From Massariosphaeria phaeospora (taxonomy: Eukaryota > Ascomycota > Dothideomycetes > Pleosporales), in the NCBI GenBank assembly GCA_011032825.1, contig JAADJZ010000010.1:992001-1056000 (forward strand): a stretch of DNA of 64,000 bases, written 5' to 3'. Numbering within the stretch: position 1 is the first letter of the stretch; every line of letters starts with the position of its first letter. The notes beneath the pieces are model-generated. The model did not search any database and was not told the origin of the DNA. It saw nothing but the letters and a program-made list of their open reading frames with translations. Position numbers and translations under genes: made by a program. Shown here piece after piece: positions 33,041 through 44,107 of the stretch.

Positions 33041-35532
33041 TTAAGAAAAGGTACCCATACGGGGTGCCTGGGCACTGCCCATGACCGAGTTGGACAGCCT
33101 CGAACTGGCCTTTGTGACACGGGCGAGTGGAGAGCTTGCGCTCAGAACAGACCTGGCGTTCCTCTTCGTCATCGACCGCTTACGCATGGGAGAGATCAGC
33201 GTTTCGGCAGATTTGCCCTCTTGAACTTTACGAGAGGAGTGAGGACGCCGAGCGACATCTCGGTACCGATTTTGATGGTTGCGGAAGGCGGTAACGACAC
33301 CACGATCGAAGTGATCGAGCATGAGGTCGGAATTATGTCTCTTATGGGTCGTAGGTGTCTCCGCTGCTGGCGTAGGTTGGGCCGGCGTAGAGCCATCCAC
33401 GACGAGCATCGAAGTAGCTGGCGTTGCAGGAATATCGGTATCTTCGTCTTGGTCCAGATCGGTGGCGTCCGCGTCAGAGCCGAAATCCATAAAATCGGCA
33501 ATATGAAGATCGACCTCAGAGTCTTCATCGTCTTCGTAGTATTCATCATCATCATCATTGAAGACGGTACCGTTCTGTCCAATGCTCACAAAAGGATAGA
33601 AGGCCTCTGGAGGTCCGATAGAGTCATTCGCGAGGAAATCGTTTGCGGGAGCCGAACCAAACACTCCAGTAAACATGATGTCTGTAGCGAAATTCTGTGC
33701 TGCGAATGGATTGTCCGTGCCAATTAAAGTATCCATGGCGAATGGAGCTTCTACGGCAAAGGGAGTGTCTGTGGCAAATGGTGTATCTGTGGCGGATGGA
33801 TTGTCTCTAGCGAATAGCTTGTCCGGGCCAAATGGATTGCTGAACACGTCGTTGTCCATCTCACTATTGGATACATTGTACTGTGCGAGTGTTGTCCGTG
33901 GACTGTGGTTTGCGGTGCTCGTACCACTGCTGTGACCACCAGACTTTTGCATCCAGGCAGAAAGCAGAGGAACGCGCGGGCGGTAGAAGGTAACTGCTTT
34001 GGTAGACCTACTGGTGACGGCAATAGCTTCGGTGCTGTCTTTATGGATGAATATACCACGCATGGGGGGCCTGGCGGTGCGTCCGAATGAACCTCGCACG
34101 AATGGCTTCGGCGAAGAGACCTTCGAGCCTGAGGCTGAAGGAGTACAAGCTAATACTGACTTCTTTGGGAGCGGTGTCTGGGGAGCAACGTCTGAAGCAA
34201 AATCCATGTCATCTTCGTCAGTAGTGTCACCCAAGTCAGCTAGAATATAATATTAGCGTCAGCGCAAAAGTATATACAAGATACAAGCATACTTTCGTAT
34301 CCGCTGGAACCGGGCTCGGACGACTCCTCGAACTCGTCGGGGGTTGGGGCTGTAACGGTACGATTCTCGCCCTGTGCATAGTCCCAGAAGGAAACGTCCG
34401 ACATTGGAGACCCAGGCTCCCCGTCATCGTCCGGATCCACCTCAAGCAGCTGGTATAGGCTTGGTGGGAGTTTATCTTGTTCCAAAAAGAGATCGGGGAA
34501 GAGTTTGCTATCGAGTTCCGAGGAAGAGGAGCTTGAACTCTCTGATACTTGAACCTCATCATTAAAGCGGACTCGCTTCGTGGAACTATCTGAGTACTTC
34601 CGCTCCGAGTATTTCCGCTTAGTTCCTAGAACCGGTGACGCTGGGAGAGGCTGGGGTTGGAAGAACTCGCCGAACCCTTGATCAGGTATAGTAATTCCCG
34701 CAAAAAAGGAATCGTCCAGTGGGGGGGCCGTTGTACCGAAGAGCTCGTCACTGGCCGAGTTACCAGGACCGTATCTCCGTGCATCATTGTAGTCACACAT
34801 GAACGCAGCAGTGTGATGCTGCTCGTCATTGATAATGAAGGACTCCTCTTGCCGCTCCACGTTCTCTACATCACTTTCGTCGTCAGTAATATTGTTAAGA
34901 CCGCTGTAATCTTCATCGTCACTCTCGACAGCGTTCTCGAAGTTTTTTGCAAAGGCGTCTTGGTAACTGAGTATCGGTTTTTCGCCAATATTGCTGAGCT
35001 TGCGTGCAATATTCAGTCGAGGAAACGCCATTTGCTCGGTATTGTTCTCTCCAAACAATACTGAAGTATTTGAGACGTTGCTGAGGGTGCGTGGTTTGTT
35101 GGTCGTTAGAAGCTGGTCCATTGGCTGCTTGCTGGTCTTGTACCCCATCTCACGGGATGCAGTCTCATCATCGTCCTCGAGAGATTCATCCTCGCCAGCA
35201 GGCTCGATGTGGATGACAGGGTGCTTTCCTTTACCCTTGCCAAGACCATGAGACGGGGTCAGCACATCCGGTTCGTCTTCTTCAGGTACCTGATCTTCTG
35301 CAGTACTACTGTCTTCGTCGTCATCTTCGTTTGCAGCTTCTTCGCCGGTGGAATGGCCACTGCCTCGGCCTTCTCCATGGTTTGTGCTCCCAGGTGCGGT
35401 GTCATCCGACGAGGAAGGGCGCTGGTCGTTGTTGTGGACGCTACCCGGCGTATCGTAGATGAGCTTGCGGTCTTGGAGGTGCTTGCCACCAAACTCGGAT
35501 GCAGCGGGTCGGTTGTTCGCAAAGTGTGCCAT
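33041..35532 (-). CDS. Long acidic, low-complexity protein of unknown function
   Basis: Exons 35532-34293 and 34239-33041 join at phase 1 (donor GTATGC, acceptor TTCTAG) to about 812 residues. The ATG at 35532 (MAHFANNRPA) is the first in frame. The protein is mostly disordered. The N-terminal half is Ser/Asp/Glu-rich with TAEDQVPEEDEPD-like runs. The middle carries KRKYSERKYSD and KRVRFNDEVQV basic clusters. The C-terminal half has a run of TDTPFA/DNPFA-type repeats (about residues 540-600), a tyrosine/acid-rich DDDDEYYEDDED block, and a basic end (MRKRSMTKRNARSVLS). KRVRF and similar basic clusters suggest a nuclear protein. I recognise no domain. It may be a lineage-restricted gene. Confidence 0.7.
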
Positions 35533-37660
35533 AGTAGGCAATTCCAGGGTGGTATAGTTGTATGTGCAGCCTCAAACTAGGAAAGCACTGGACGTGGAGT
35601 TCGGGTGGTGGGAGACGTGGGGTTATGGTGCAGCGAGGGCAGGAGGACGGTAGCAACAGCGTTCGGTTGACTGGGTGTATGGGTGTACTGGGTGAAGGCT
35701 CTAAACTATGTCGAGCCGTGGTGGGTCGTCGATGTTCTGGCAGCTCGTGCCGGTAGAACGGACAATGCGATTATTCCGTAAGGCAGGCCGGACGATAGTT
35801 CAATTGCGAGGGCGACGGTGGGCAGGAATGCTACACAGAGTCGAGTGTTGTTATCGTTCGTTGAGGGTGAAATTCTGAGCTGGCCGGCTGGGAGACCACA
35901 CAAACTTTTGCGGGCCTCCCAGTGGGTGGTTTAGAGCTCAGTGGCCTGCGGCATTGTCTCGACGAAGATGGGGTGGTGAATGCTGTATGAATATGTGTTA
36001 TTAGGGGGGTTTTCAGTGTGACTTGGTGTCTTGGGGTGTGGTGAAGAGAGAGAAAGCGGGAGGGCTGGCCGGGCGAAGTGGACATGAATTTCGCGGTTGG
36101 CACTCTTCTGGGCGCTAGGCCGCATTGGGAGGCGCTAGCGGGAACTTTGCTAGCGGTGACGAGCGACCGGGGAGTCATCGTACGCAGCAATGAGACGACC
36201 TCAGCACCACCAGCAACAGCGAGCCTGATGCGCGCCCAAGCCAGCGTCGAGCGGCCTTCAATTGCAGCGGTAGCAGGCAACTCACGGTGTCAGACTCGCT
36301 CCAGCGCCGTGCGGGCTCGCGACGAGGCCGCGGTGCGCACAGTCGCGTGCCCCTCGAGTTTTGTGCGGCCGAAATCTTGGGGGCCGCACGGAGCTAGTTT
36401 GGTGGGGAACTGGGTCGGCCAGCGTCCAAACGCGCGCCGATGGAGCCAACGGGGCTCAAAGCAGCATCAAAAGAGCATCAACCAGGCCGCTGCACACGCC
36501 AATTGGGCCGCAGCTAAAACACCAGCCTGCCGCCCGAGTGCCGCAGCGACAACCACCCCCCAGTGCGTGCCCATTTCCTGCATGGCCGCCGGCACCATGG
36601 CCAGCCTGCATGGCGGTTAGAGTGCCCTGCTGCCTCTCCATGCCCGGCTGCTTTGGCCTCGTCATACCTGTTCAATATCGAGCGTTGCAACTCCAGCGCC
36701 ATATTCTCGTGAGACAAACACAAACGGGCCGCTATGTGCAACCCCTCCATGAACGCGCCCCGCGGTTACGTCGCCAGTGCCGCCCCTCTATGTCCAGATG
36801 CTAGCCTAACCAGCTATCGATACGCTGGCGCCCGCGGAAAATCAAAGTAAAAGGCGGTGTACGGGGCAGTTGCGGCCGGTCTGCAAAGGATAGAACAGCA
36901 CAAGCACAGTGACAGTGCAACAAGCCGCGGGCCGTCGCCGTGGGCGCAGCGCGTCATGCAGTGGCAGAGATCCAGCCCTGAGACATCGCGTAGCATACAT
37001 ACATGTGTCCGGTCCTGCAAGCCACCAGAGTGGAAATCTGGTGCCGACTTTTGCTCCAGCGCTTTTTGCTCCCGACCATGGTTACCATTATTGAGTCCTG
37101 CGCCGGCTGGAGGCTCAGGCTCCGCGGCACCGGAGACCCATCGTCAACAACCACAGCCTGCCGCCCCTGTTCCTGCTGCAAGCCGGCATGCGAGCAGAGT
37201 TGGTGCCACGGAAAGGCAGCGCTCCACCGGGCACTCTCGAGCCTGGTTGGTGAGTCGCCCAAACTCCGACCGCTTGCGCTGCTGAGCATCCACGACGTGT
37301 CATATATCGGTCGCCCTTTTCATTGGACAATGCCCCGTTTCCGCACTACATGGGCAGCACTTCCTATTCGTCAGTAGTTGCGGTCAACAGCGGACAGCAC
37401 AGTGTGGATAGCCGACACAGATGGGCGTCTGCAGACTCAGATCTGGACTGCTTTGAGTTTAGGGATAGACAAAGTTTCAGTCCTGGGCTCGACCTCACTT
37501 TGTAGCACACATGACGACGGGGGCTTCATCGGTCTAAGCTACCCTTGTATGACAGCTGCCGGTGTAACACGTGTATGTCTGGGAGAATGGGCCAGTTTTG
37601 AGACTTCGAGATTGAATGATTGAGATTCTAGCCGACCATGCAAGACGCCGAGCGCGGGCT
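35533..37660. other. 2.1-kb GC-rich gap without a convincing gene
   Basis: Lies between the start of the acidic-protein gene and the 3' end of the mitochondrial-protein gene. Plus-strand frames of 120-180 codons exist, but they overlap one another in different phases, have compositionally random translations and lack splice-supported continuations. A CAGCCTGCCGCCC-type word recurs near 36525 and 37158. Most likely an extended upstream region; a noncoding RNA cannot be excluded. Confidence 0.45.
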
Positions 37661-40600
37661 CTAGGGCCTCCCCACTTCTTCACCAGCAAGTCCGACAACA
37701 CTAGGCGATGGCGGAGCCTGAAGGTCAGCCAGCGTAGAAAGACTGCCGAGATCGCGAATAATGTCTTCATAGTCGAAGCCCAGGTAGTATAGCAGCCTCG
37801 CCGCCCACTTCAGCGTATCGCGCACCTCCAAGTCTTTGGCCTCTGTTAATGGCTTGCCATCATGTCTCCGTTGGTCTTCTTCTAGTTGCACTCGACGTAA
37901 AATGGACCATACGGTTTGACGATTGGGATAGACCCGTCCCATCAAGATGAGCTTTGCTCCGGATTGCTGAACAATTTCGATATGATCTGGCCGGCGCTCA
38001 TGTTCTTCGCCTTTGCCTACGCGGGTTCGGGGCATGGTGGGCAACCCTCCTGCGGCCCGATATGGCTCGAACGTCCTGGGAGGCTTATAGCACCATGTGT
38101 CTACCATCTCTTTGCCTTTTGAGCTTCCAAAACCTTCTAGTACCCCTGCCAGTATCTGGTTGAAGTCGTCTGTTGTCAGTTTGATTCCTTGCTGCGTAGA
38201 AAATGTCAGGAATTGGGAACAAAATTGCCGCCACTCGTCGTCAATCGTTGACATGATCCCAAGGATACAATATAGTTCGTTCCGCAGTCGGATTAAGATC
38301 AAACCTTCCCACGCAAACAGGAGACCAGTGAAAACCTCGCGTGCCTTGTCCTTCTGTATGGACGTAGGCTCGTCGGTGCGCCCAGAAAGTCGAAGAAGCC
38401 CTGCTGCAAAATTCGCCAGAACCTCGGCTTGAGGTTGATATCCGGGGCGCTCCAAAACGTAGTTTTGCATGCTGCGGACGGATTCCCATCGTTGGAGTTG
38501 TACCTGACTGCTGAGCAATGCCGTGAACAGTTGGGTTGGCATGTACTGAGTAAGCTGCTTGCTGTTCCAGAACGCCGTTGCCTTCACTATTTTCATGACT
38601 AGCTTATTCTCGCCGGCCAACGTACCATATCTGACGATAGCGGCAGCCATAGCTGAATGCGTATACATGTCACGCCGAATGAGAGGTCCATCCAATTCTT
38701 CAGACTGGAGGAGCCAGCGTCCGAGGTCATATAATTTGGCTGCGGTCACCAGTCGTAGGAGCTTTGCCAGCAGGACAACGGGCACTTGACTGTCAAATGC
38801 AGGAAAATCAATCGGAGGAAGCGTACTCGTGAATGGTTGGTTGCTCCGTACAGGCATACTCTTCAAACTTTCGAAAAACTGTTGGAGCGAAATTTGCTTG
38901 TTGGTATCTGTATATTGCTGAAGCATTTGCAACGTGGCCATTGCACCTGAGATATCCCCATTTGTGACAAAAGATCGCATTGTTCGATGTAGCATGCCAA
39001 TCGTAACAGTTGAGGGTTCAAAAAAATAAGGCGGCTCCGAGCCGACCACAATCGTTCGAGAGGTAGTATTTGGGGCGTTGATTTCAGCACCGAAACCGGA
39101 AGCAAGATCTAATATGCTCAGTAAAAGTTCAGGGCGCTTTTCCGGAACAACACCTCCAGAATCCAGGAGACGGCTAATGATGGAGTCCCAAGTCGCCGAA
39201 CCTAAACTGAGAGAATTAAGGTCCAGAAAACGCTTCAACTTCTTGATACGATTAACCAGGACTTCAGGGTCGGTACCGCGAGCACCTACACCAACGCGCA
39301 TTGTATTAGTCAGACCGTCTATGACCGCCACAACGATCTCGCTACTGATTGTTCGTCGTGTGCGGGCCCGGTCCTCGGCTGTTGCAACGGCTTCCTCCTT
39401 CGGAAACAGCCTCCAGCTCTGCGGCGACACGGCTGGTCCCTGTACTTTGGCCTGCAACAATTCGCGCCAGCTAATCAACCCCCATCTCTGCCCCCCCTGA
39501 CCAGAAGCCATCTGCTCCAATATCGCTGCTCCATCTGTCATCCACCCTCCATGGAGACAGGACCAAAGCACAAGCTCCAGCCACAGTTCAGGAGCTACGT
39601 TCTGCACTTGTAGTTTGATGCGTGAGCCTGGAATCTCATGTCCTAGGAAGTAAGAGGCATTCATTCTTTCTTTGGCTACTCTGACGGTCGCCTCATGCGC
39701 TCTCCAAGTTGCATCGGACAAAGCGGTGAGTATCTCAGACGACAAGAGGTGTAGGGTCGGAGGTTGTTGCAAGGCATAGTCGCCGCGTAGTTGTCGAAAG
39801 GCGTATATAGAGTTTGGTATGAGGCCCGTGTGATGCAGATGGGCAATAATCTCCAAGACATGGCCCATAATCACACCCTCTTTGGTCTTGTCACTTTCCA
39901 CAGCGGCCAGAATCATAGTACCGAGGCTGCGCCAAACCTGACCGAGAGCCCCCCGCACCGTTGTCTGCCGCAAGTCAATACTGTCTGGCCTCGAGGTCAG
40001 ATCGTCCAAAGTGTGTTTCAATCTCCTCGAGGGTCGGACGCGGTGTGTGAGCAGCGGGCTATTGGTAAGATCCTCCAGGGTACGCGTTTCCGTCTTTAGC
40101 CATATGACGTTTGCGAAGGGCTCGAGCTGTACAGGGCTATCACCAGAATGCTTCCCATCTTCGGCCAGTTTTTTCACGATCCATATTACGCTGTCCCAAC
40201 GCCCTTGGGTGAGTCCTAGATGGCTAAGAAGATTGTGGGAAGCATTTTGTGCGGCATTCAGGGCCCAGGACAGGTCGAGTGCGGTCACTGAATGCGATAT
40301 GTCAGGTCGATTGGCGGGGCTGCTCTGAATATGGGGCGGGAGGAAACGATCGATAGCGGCGAGCCATGCCTCGATGTCGCCACGTCTGTTCAGCTCTGGA
40401 AGGGGTATGCGCAGATCGAATGGGGCCTTGGAGGACTTGGAGAAGGACGGCGGACGCGACGAAAACTGCAACTCGGCCTGGTGGCGTTTCCCCGACGAGA
40501 AGGGACGAGTCGACGAGCTCGCACGGGCAGGAACGAGGAAGTCGAGGACTGGGGGGCAGGCGGCTGAGCGACGAGTCGCTAGATGGAATGTCTGAACGAG

Positions 40601-40711
40601 AACGCTGCGGATGCAGATGTGGGCAGCGCGCATTGAAATTGGGCTGGTGGAGGCAACGAGGCGAGTGAAAGAGGGACTGAGAAGCCGCGGAACTTTTCTG
40701 CCGGGATCCAT
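37661..40711 (-). CDS. Large mitochondrial protein with helical-repeat character
   Basis: Intronless frame of 1016 residues from the ATG at 40711. The first ~80 residues are rich in Arg, Ser and Ala with no acid (RAAHICIRSVLVQTFHLATRRSAA... ending SSTRPFSSGKR), a typical mitochondrial presequence. The rest is leucine-rich and alpha-helical with no obvious membrane span, and helix pairs recur about every 35-40 residues (for example VTIGMLHRTMRSFVTNGDISGAM). This resembles the organisation of PPR-like mitochondrial RNA-processing or translation factors, but I could not align canonical PPR motifs, so that is inference. The C-terminal region has a conserved-looking block (IDDEWRQFCSQFLTF). Start and length look sound because the frame is uninterrupted for 3 kb. 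Confidence 0.78.
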   Translation of the reverse strand: MDPGRKVPRLLSPSFTRLVASTSPISMRAAHICIRSVLVQTFHLATRRSAACPPVLDFLVPARASSSTRPFSSGKRHQAELQFSSRPPSFSKSSKAPFDLRIPLPELNRRGDIEAWLAAIDRFLPPHIQSSPANRPDISHSVTALDLSWALNAAQNASHNLLSHLGLTQGRWDSVIWIVKKLAEDGKHSGDSPVQLEPFANVIWLKTETRTLEDLTNSPLLTHRVRPSRRLKHTLDDLTSRPDSIDLRQTTVRGALGQVWRSLGTMILAAVESDKTKEGVIMGHVLEIIAHLHHTGLIPNSIYAFRQLRGDYALQQPPTLHLLSSEILTALSDATWRAHEATVRVAKERMNASYFLGHEIPGSRIKLQVQNVAPELWLELVLWSCLHGGWMTDGAAILEQMASGQGGQRWGLISWRELLQAKVQGPAVSPQSWRLFPKEEAVATAEDRARTRRTISSEIVVAVIDGLTNTMRVGVGARGTDPEVLVNRIKKLKRFLDLNSLSLGSATWDSIISRLLDSGGVVPEKRPELLLSILDLASGFGAEINAPNTTSRTIVVGSEPPYFFEPSTVTIGMLHRTMRSFVTNGDISGAMATLQMLQQYTDTNKQISLQQFFESLKSMPVRSNQPFTSTLPPIDFPAFDSQVPVVLLAKLLRLVTAAKLYDLGRWLLQSEELDGPLIRRDMYTHSAMAAAIVRYGTLAGENKLVMKIVKATAFWNSKQLTQYMPTQLFTALLSSQVQLQRWESVRSMQNYVLERPGYQPQAEVLANFAAGLLRLSGRTDEPTSIQKDKAREVFTGLLFAWEGLILIRLRNELYCILGIMSTIDDEWRQFCSQFLTFSTQQGIKLTTDDFNQILAGVLEGFGSSKGKEMVDTWCYKPPRTFEPYRAAGGLPTMPRTRVGKGEEHERRPDHIEIVQQSGAKLILMGRVYPNRQTVWSILRRVQLEEDQRRHDGKPLTEAKDLEVRDTLKWAARLLYYLGFDYEDIIRDLGSLSTLADLQAPPSPSVVGLAGEEVGRP

Positions 40712-41015
40712 GACGTTGTGGACGCGCTGGGCAGTTCAGACGCGACGGCGGTCCGAGCGCGACACCTGCCCGCAACACCAGACACGACAGCTCACGACTG
40801 CACGACTACGCCCCAACTTCTACATCCGCTTCTTCCCCTTTCGCGCATAACTTCGCTGCCCTCTCATCGGCCTAATTGCGCCTGCTGTGAATAAATCCTG
40901 TGCCTCTGTCTCTTTCTCTCGAGCTGCACTGCGCGTTCTCGCGCGTCCATAACACGTCTGGGCAGCCTCCATCGCACCACCAGCAAGCTCACGCAATCCA
41001 CCCCGATTCGCAGTT

Positions 41016-42389
41016 ATGCCTTCATACCGTCTTGGTAAGTTATTCTCTTTGCATGCAGCTTGTGGTTGGTGCATCGGCTCGCGCGCTGTACATCAGCTGA
41101 CCACGCAAACAGAGGTGTCGCCCAATGCTCGCGCCTTTTGCAAGAACAAGGAATGCAAGGACTCCGGCGTCAAGATCCAGAAAGGAGAATTGCGCTTTGG
41201 CACGCTTGTCACCATCGACGAGCACACTAGCTGGGCCTACAAACATTGGTAAGGGCCCGCCCGTCTATCTTTTCCACGGCGCACAACAAAGATGCTGACT
41301 ACCATAGGGGATGTGTAACCCCTATCCAGATCGCGAATCTACAGGAAACCACCGGGGGTGACACTGACTTGGTCGATGGCTACGATGAGCTTACTCCGGA
41401 GACTCAAAACAAGGCCAAATTCGCCCTCGCGAACGGCCATGTGCCTGATGAAGACTGGAAAGGTGTATGTACACGGACGATATGATGCCTAGAATTGACA
41501 CTAATCTAATGCCAGGACGCCGAGGTGAACCGTCCGGGACAGAAGGGCTTCCGTGCAAAGGCACCCAAGGCACCCAGAAAGAAGAAGGGCAAGAAAGCTG
41601 ATGACGATGATGGTGATGTACGTATGCCAACGCAGCTTTTCTATTCCGGAGGGGAAGAGGCCGTGGAGATACGGTGCGGCTTGAGGTTCCCCGCTGCACT
41701 CCGCCAAAAGGATAGACCTTGGGCAGACCCTATGCGCCAAGCGAGATGATATCGCAATGGACATGGACATTTCAACTTAACTGACAATATGCTGACGTAC
41801 TCAGGAGGATGCTAGTGCCGACGAGAAACCGAAGCCCAAAAAGCGTGGACGTGCTGCCAAGGACGATGAAGACGTCGCCCCAGCGCCCAAGAAAGCGAAG
41901 GGTAGACCCAAGAAGGCAGCTGTGAAGGAAGAGGAAGATATCGCTGGGGACGATGAGGATGTCGCTCCAGCACCCAAGAAAGCGAAGGGTAGACCTAAGA
42001 AGGCAGCTGTGAAGGAAGAGGAAGATATCGCTGGGGACGATGAGGACGTCGCTCCAGCACCCAAGAAAGCAAGGGGTCGACCCAAGAAGGCAACTGTGAA
42101 GGAGGAGGAGGAGGCCCTTGAGGACAAGGCTGAAATTGAAGAACCCAAGCCGAAACAGGGCAGGCGCAAAGCTGCTGCCAAAAAGGAGGTCAAGGAAGAC
42201 TCGTCTGAGGATCCAGAAGCAGAGGCAGAGGTTGAAGCTCCGAAGGCGAAGCGAGGCAGGAAGACTGTCGCTGTCGTTGAGAATGAAGACAAGCCCGTTC
42301 CGCAGAAGAGGTATGGAGCTCCGAACCACCTCAACTACCTCCAGCTAACAATCGCTAGGGGACGAAAGAAGAAGGTTGCTGAAGAGTAG
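41016..42389 (+). CDS. PARP-type zinc-finger protein with AT-hook-like tail
   Basis: Contains one N-terminal PARP-type zinc finger (PF00645), a module that binds DNA breaks in PARP1 and DNA ligase III. Six exons (41016-41034, 41113-41248, 41308-41464, 41516-41617, 41805-42310, 42359-42389) are all GT-AG and in phase, giving 316 residues. Zinc ligands are seen in FCKNKECKDSG and HWGCVTP, with KGELRFGT between, as in fungal family members. There is no PARP catalytic domain. After a Lys-rich linker the C-terminal half is three 29-residue tandem repeats, each with GRPKK AT-hook-like cores and acidic spacers, then more GRKKK/RGRK basic motifs to the end. Predicted nuclear chromatin or DNA-damage protein. 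The first exon is only 19 nt. Confidence 0.85.
41862..42115 (+). repeat. Three 87-bp in-frame tandem repeats in the PARP-finger gene
   Basis: Copies begin at the GACGATGA word at about 41862, 41949 and 42036. Each encodes 29 residues (acidic block, PAPKKAKGRPKK, then VKEEED), and the copies are nearly identical at DNA level, so the expansion is recent or homogenised. Confidence 0.92.
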
Positions 42390-43741
42390 AACAGGGTCCG
42401 TGCAGAAATGTTGTCTTCGCCATGTTCTTACCAAAAGGAACATAGGTCAGCGTCCATTGTTTCTAAGGAGAGCAGAGAAGACGGTAACACTCGCGAGACT
42501 TCATCTCGTACAAAGTACTTTCCATGTAGTATAGATACCCAGGGTGCGTTGTTATCTCTCATGTGCTCGCGAAAGATATAGGGGCGCCCGAACACTCAAT
42601 CGAACATATAGTAGTTATTACGCACATCAAGTAATGCTGCTGGCCGAGCCAACGAGATCGAGAAATTGACCAGAAATGACCTGCCTCACGAAAAATTAAA
42701 AGGATATGTAGGTGATTGTACGAAATGGTAAACAATGCGCATGTGTTTTCTCTTACTACCACATACCACTCCCAGATTCGGTCTAGTTTCAAATCGCGAC
42801 GTCACGACTTTCTCAGATTCCCGCGCTCGCGTCCAAGCTTCAGACCAATCTCACATTCATCTCACAATCGACACCATCGAACTCGAGCCGACTGCGATCC
42901 GAGTCAACGACGATCGATCTGTTTGACCAGATGAAGATCATCTCATGGCGTATCTGGCGCTAGGCGATGTTTCGTCAATCTTGACGTCTTGCAGGAGCGA
43001 GGTGGTCGGTGTTCAAGAGATGGACACGACTCGGGATGTGCGCCTCGCGAATCGTACTTGGTTGGTAGGAGGGTTGTTTGAACTGACCGTGAACTTAGGT
43101 TGGTGTACTAGCTCTGACCACACTCCTGCCACGATGCTCCACGAGAACTCACATGGAGTAGTGTAGTACTAAGGTTCATCCGTGGGTTCGCTGCAAGGGC
43201 TCCCACTCCCCTTTAAGTCTGCAGTACGATGTACAACACCAAACTGATCTCAATGGAATCAATCGACCTCGACCATAGTGCCGAAGCTCGGACTTCCACC
43301 ACGCAAGACTAGAGATTGCATCGCCAACTGTCCGTCCGATTAGCTTCCGCACATACATAGACAGCACCGATCTGGATTACTGGCTTGCGTAATTTCTATC
43401 TAGTATTGGTACCAAAGCGCCTGTTACCCCACAGACCTCGTGTGCCTAGTCGATTACCTACCGTCTTAGAGTTTTACGCACGGAGCAATGCTGTCATAGT
43501 AGATTCCCATGGATCTATGATCGCATTTCGCAGACTGGGACATGATTCACTCATGTCCCTAGCCTGTCAAGGGACCGCACGTTTCTTTCGGGGGCATGAC
43601 GTACCCAGGTAGCCAGTGCTGGTCTATATAAGACATCTCGAAGTTGCCAGGTGTATCCTCTATCAACTCACAATCTCCAGTCTCTCGCATTTGGCAATTC
43701 CATTCCACATCTCGAAGTCCAAAACTCAAGCAGAATCCATT
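42390..43741. other. 1.35-kb intergenic region with a promoter at its right end
   Basis: No gene supported. Short frames near 42716-43166 and 43385-43612 lack motifs or splice partners. The right end carries the TATA box and leader of the CHZ-like gene. Confidence 0.5.
43625..43632 (+). promoter_or_regulatory. TATA box of the CHZ-like gene
   Basis: TATATAAG in the setting GGTCTATATAAGACA lies about 117 bp before the ATG at 43742 and is followed by a CT- and CA-rich leader. Confidence 0.6.
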
Positions 43742-44107
43742 ATGTCCTCCACTAAACGTAGCAACGATAGTGCCCCTACCGGTGACGTCACGGACAACGA
43801 CTATGCCAGCCGCAGTGGACAGTACACCATCCCGGTTCAGAAGGATGATGCTCCAATAGACGAGCCATATGATGCTGCCACCGCAGACTCCGACCAGCAG
43901 CTCCGTACGTTCTTCAGTCAACCAGCCCAGTCATGGTTACGTATTAACTATTGTCCAGAGCGCGACGAGAAAGACGCCATTGACAGCAGCAACATTATCG
44001 AGGAGCGCACTCGCGGAGCTACTAAGAAGGCTGGCACCTATGCCGAGCCTGGTGATGAGGAAGGTCTTCCAGGCCCAGATGATGGAACTTCAGCTATTGC
44101 CCAGTAA
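43742..44107 (+). CDS. Small acidic protein with CHZ-like histone-chaperone motif
   Basis: Exons 43742-43904 and 43959-44107 give 103 residues. The intron has a GTACGT donor, an ATTAACTAT branch and a CCAG acceptor. The start MSSTKRSND follows a TATA box and pyrimidine leader. The C-terminal half reads EKDAIDSSNII...RTRGA, similar to the CHZ motif (acidic residues, I-D-x-S-N-I-I, then R-T-R-G) that in yeast Chz1 contacts H2A.Z-H2B. It ends with EPGDEEGLPGPDDG, which I recall from small fungal proteins of this type. The intron is 54 nt, a multiple of three, and has no in-frame stop, so retention would yield an intact 121-residue form. Family call is moderate because the motif is short. Confidence 0.68.
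   Translation: MSSTKRSNDSAPTGDVTDNDYASRSGQYTIPVQKDDAPIDEPYDAATADSDQQLRTFFSQPAQSWLRINYCPERDEKDAIDSSNIIEERTRGATKKAGTYAEPGDEEGLPGPDDGTSAIAQ

Noticed and set aside
36078..36804. Overlapping plus-strand frames of 147-180 codons
   Set aside because: They overlap in different phases, look random in composition, and have no splice partner or recognisable motif.
41801..42334. Two long minus-strand frames with repeated SSFTAAFLG-like units
   Set aside because: Antisense translation of the 87-bp AT-hook repeats on the plus strand.
43742..44107. Reading the CHZ-like gene as a single intronless exon
   Set aside because: Possible because the intron is in frame, but GTACGT, a branch motif and CCAG favour splicing; kept as an alternative isoform instead.
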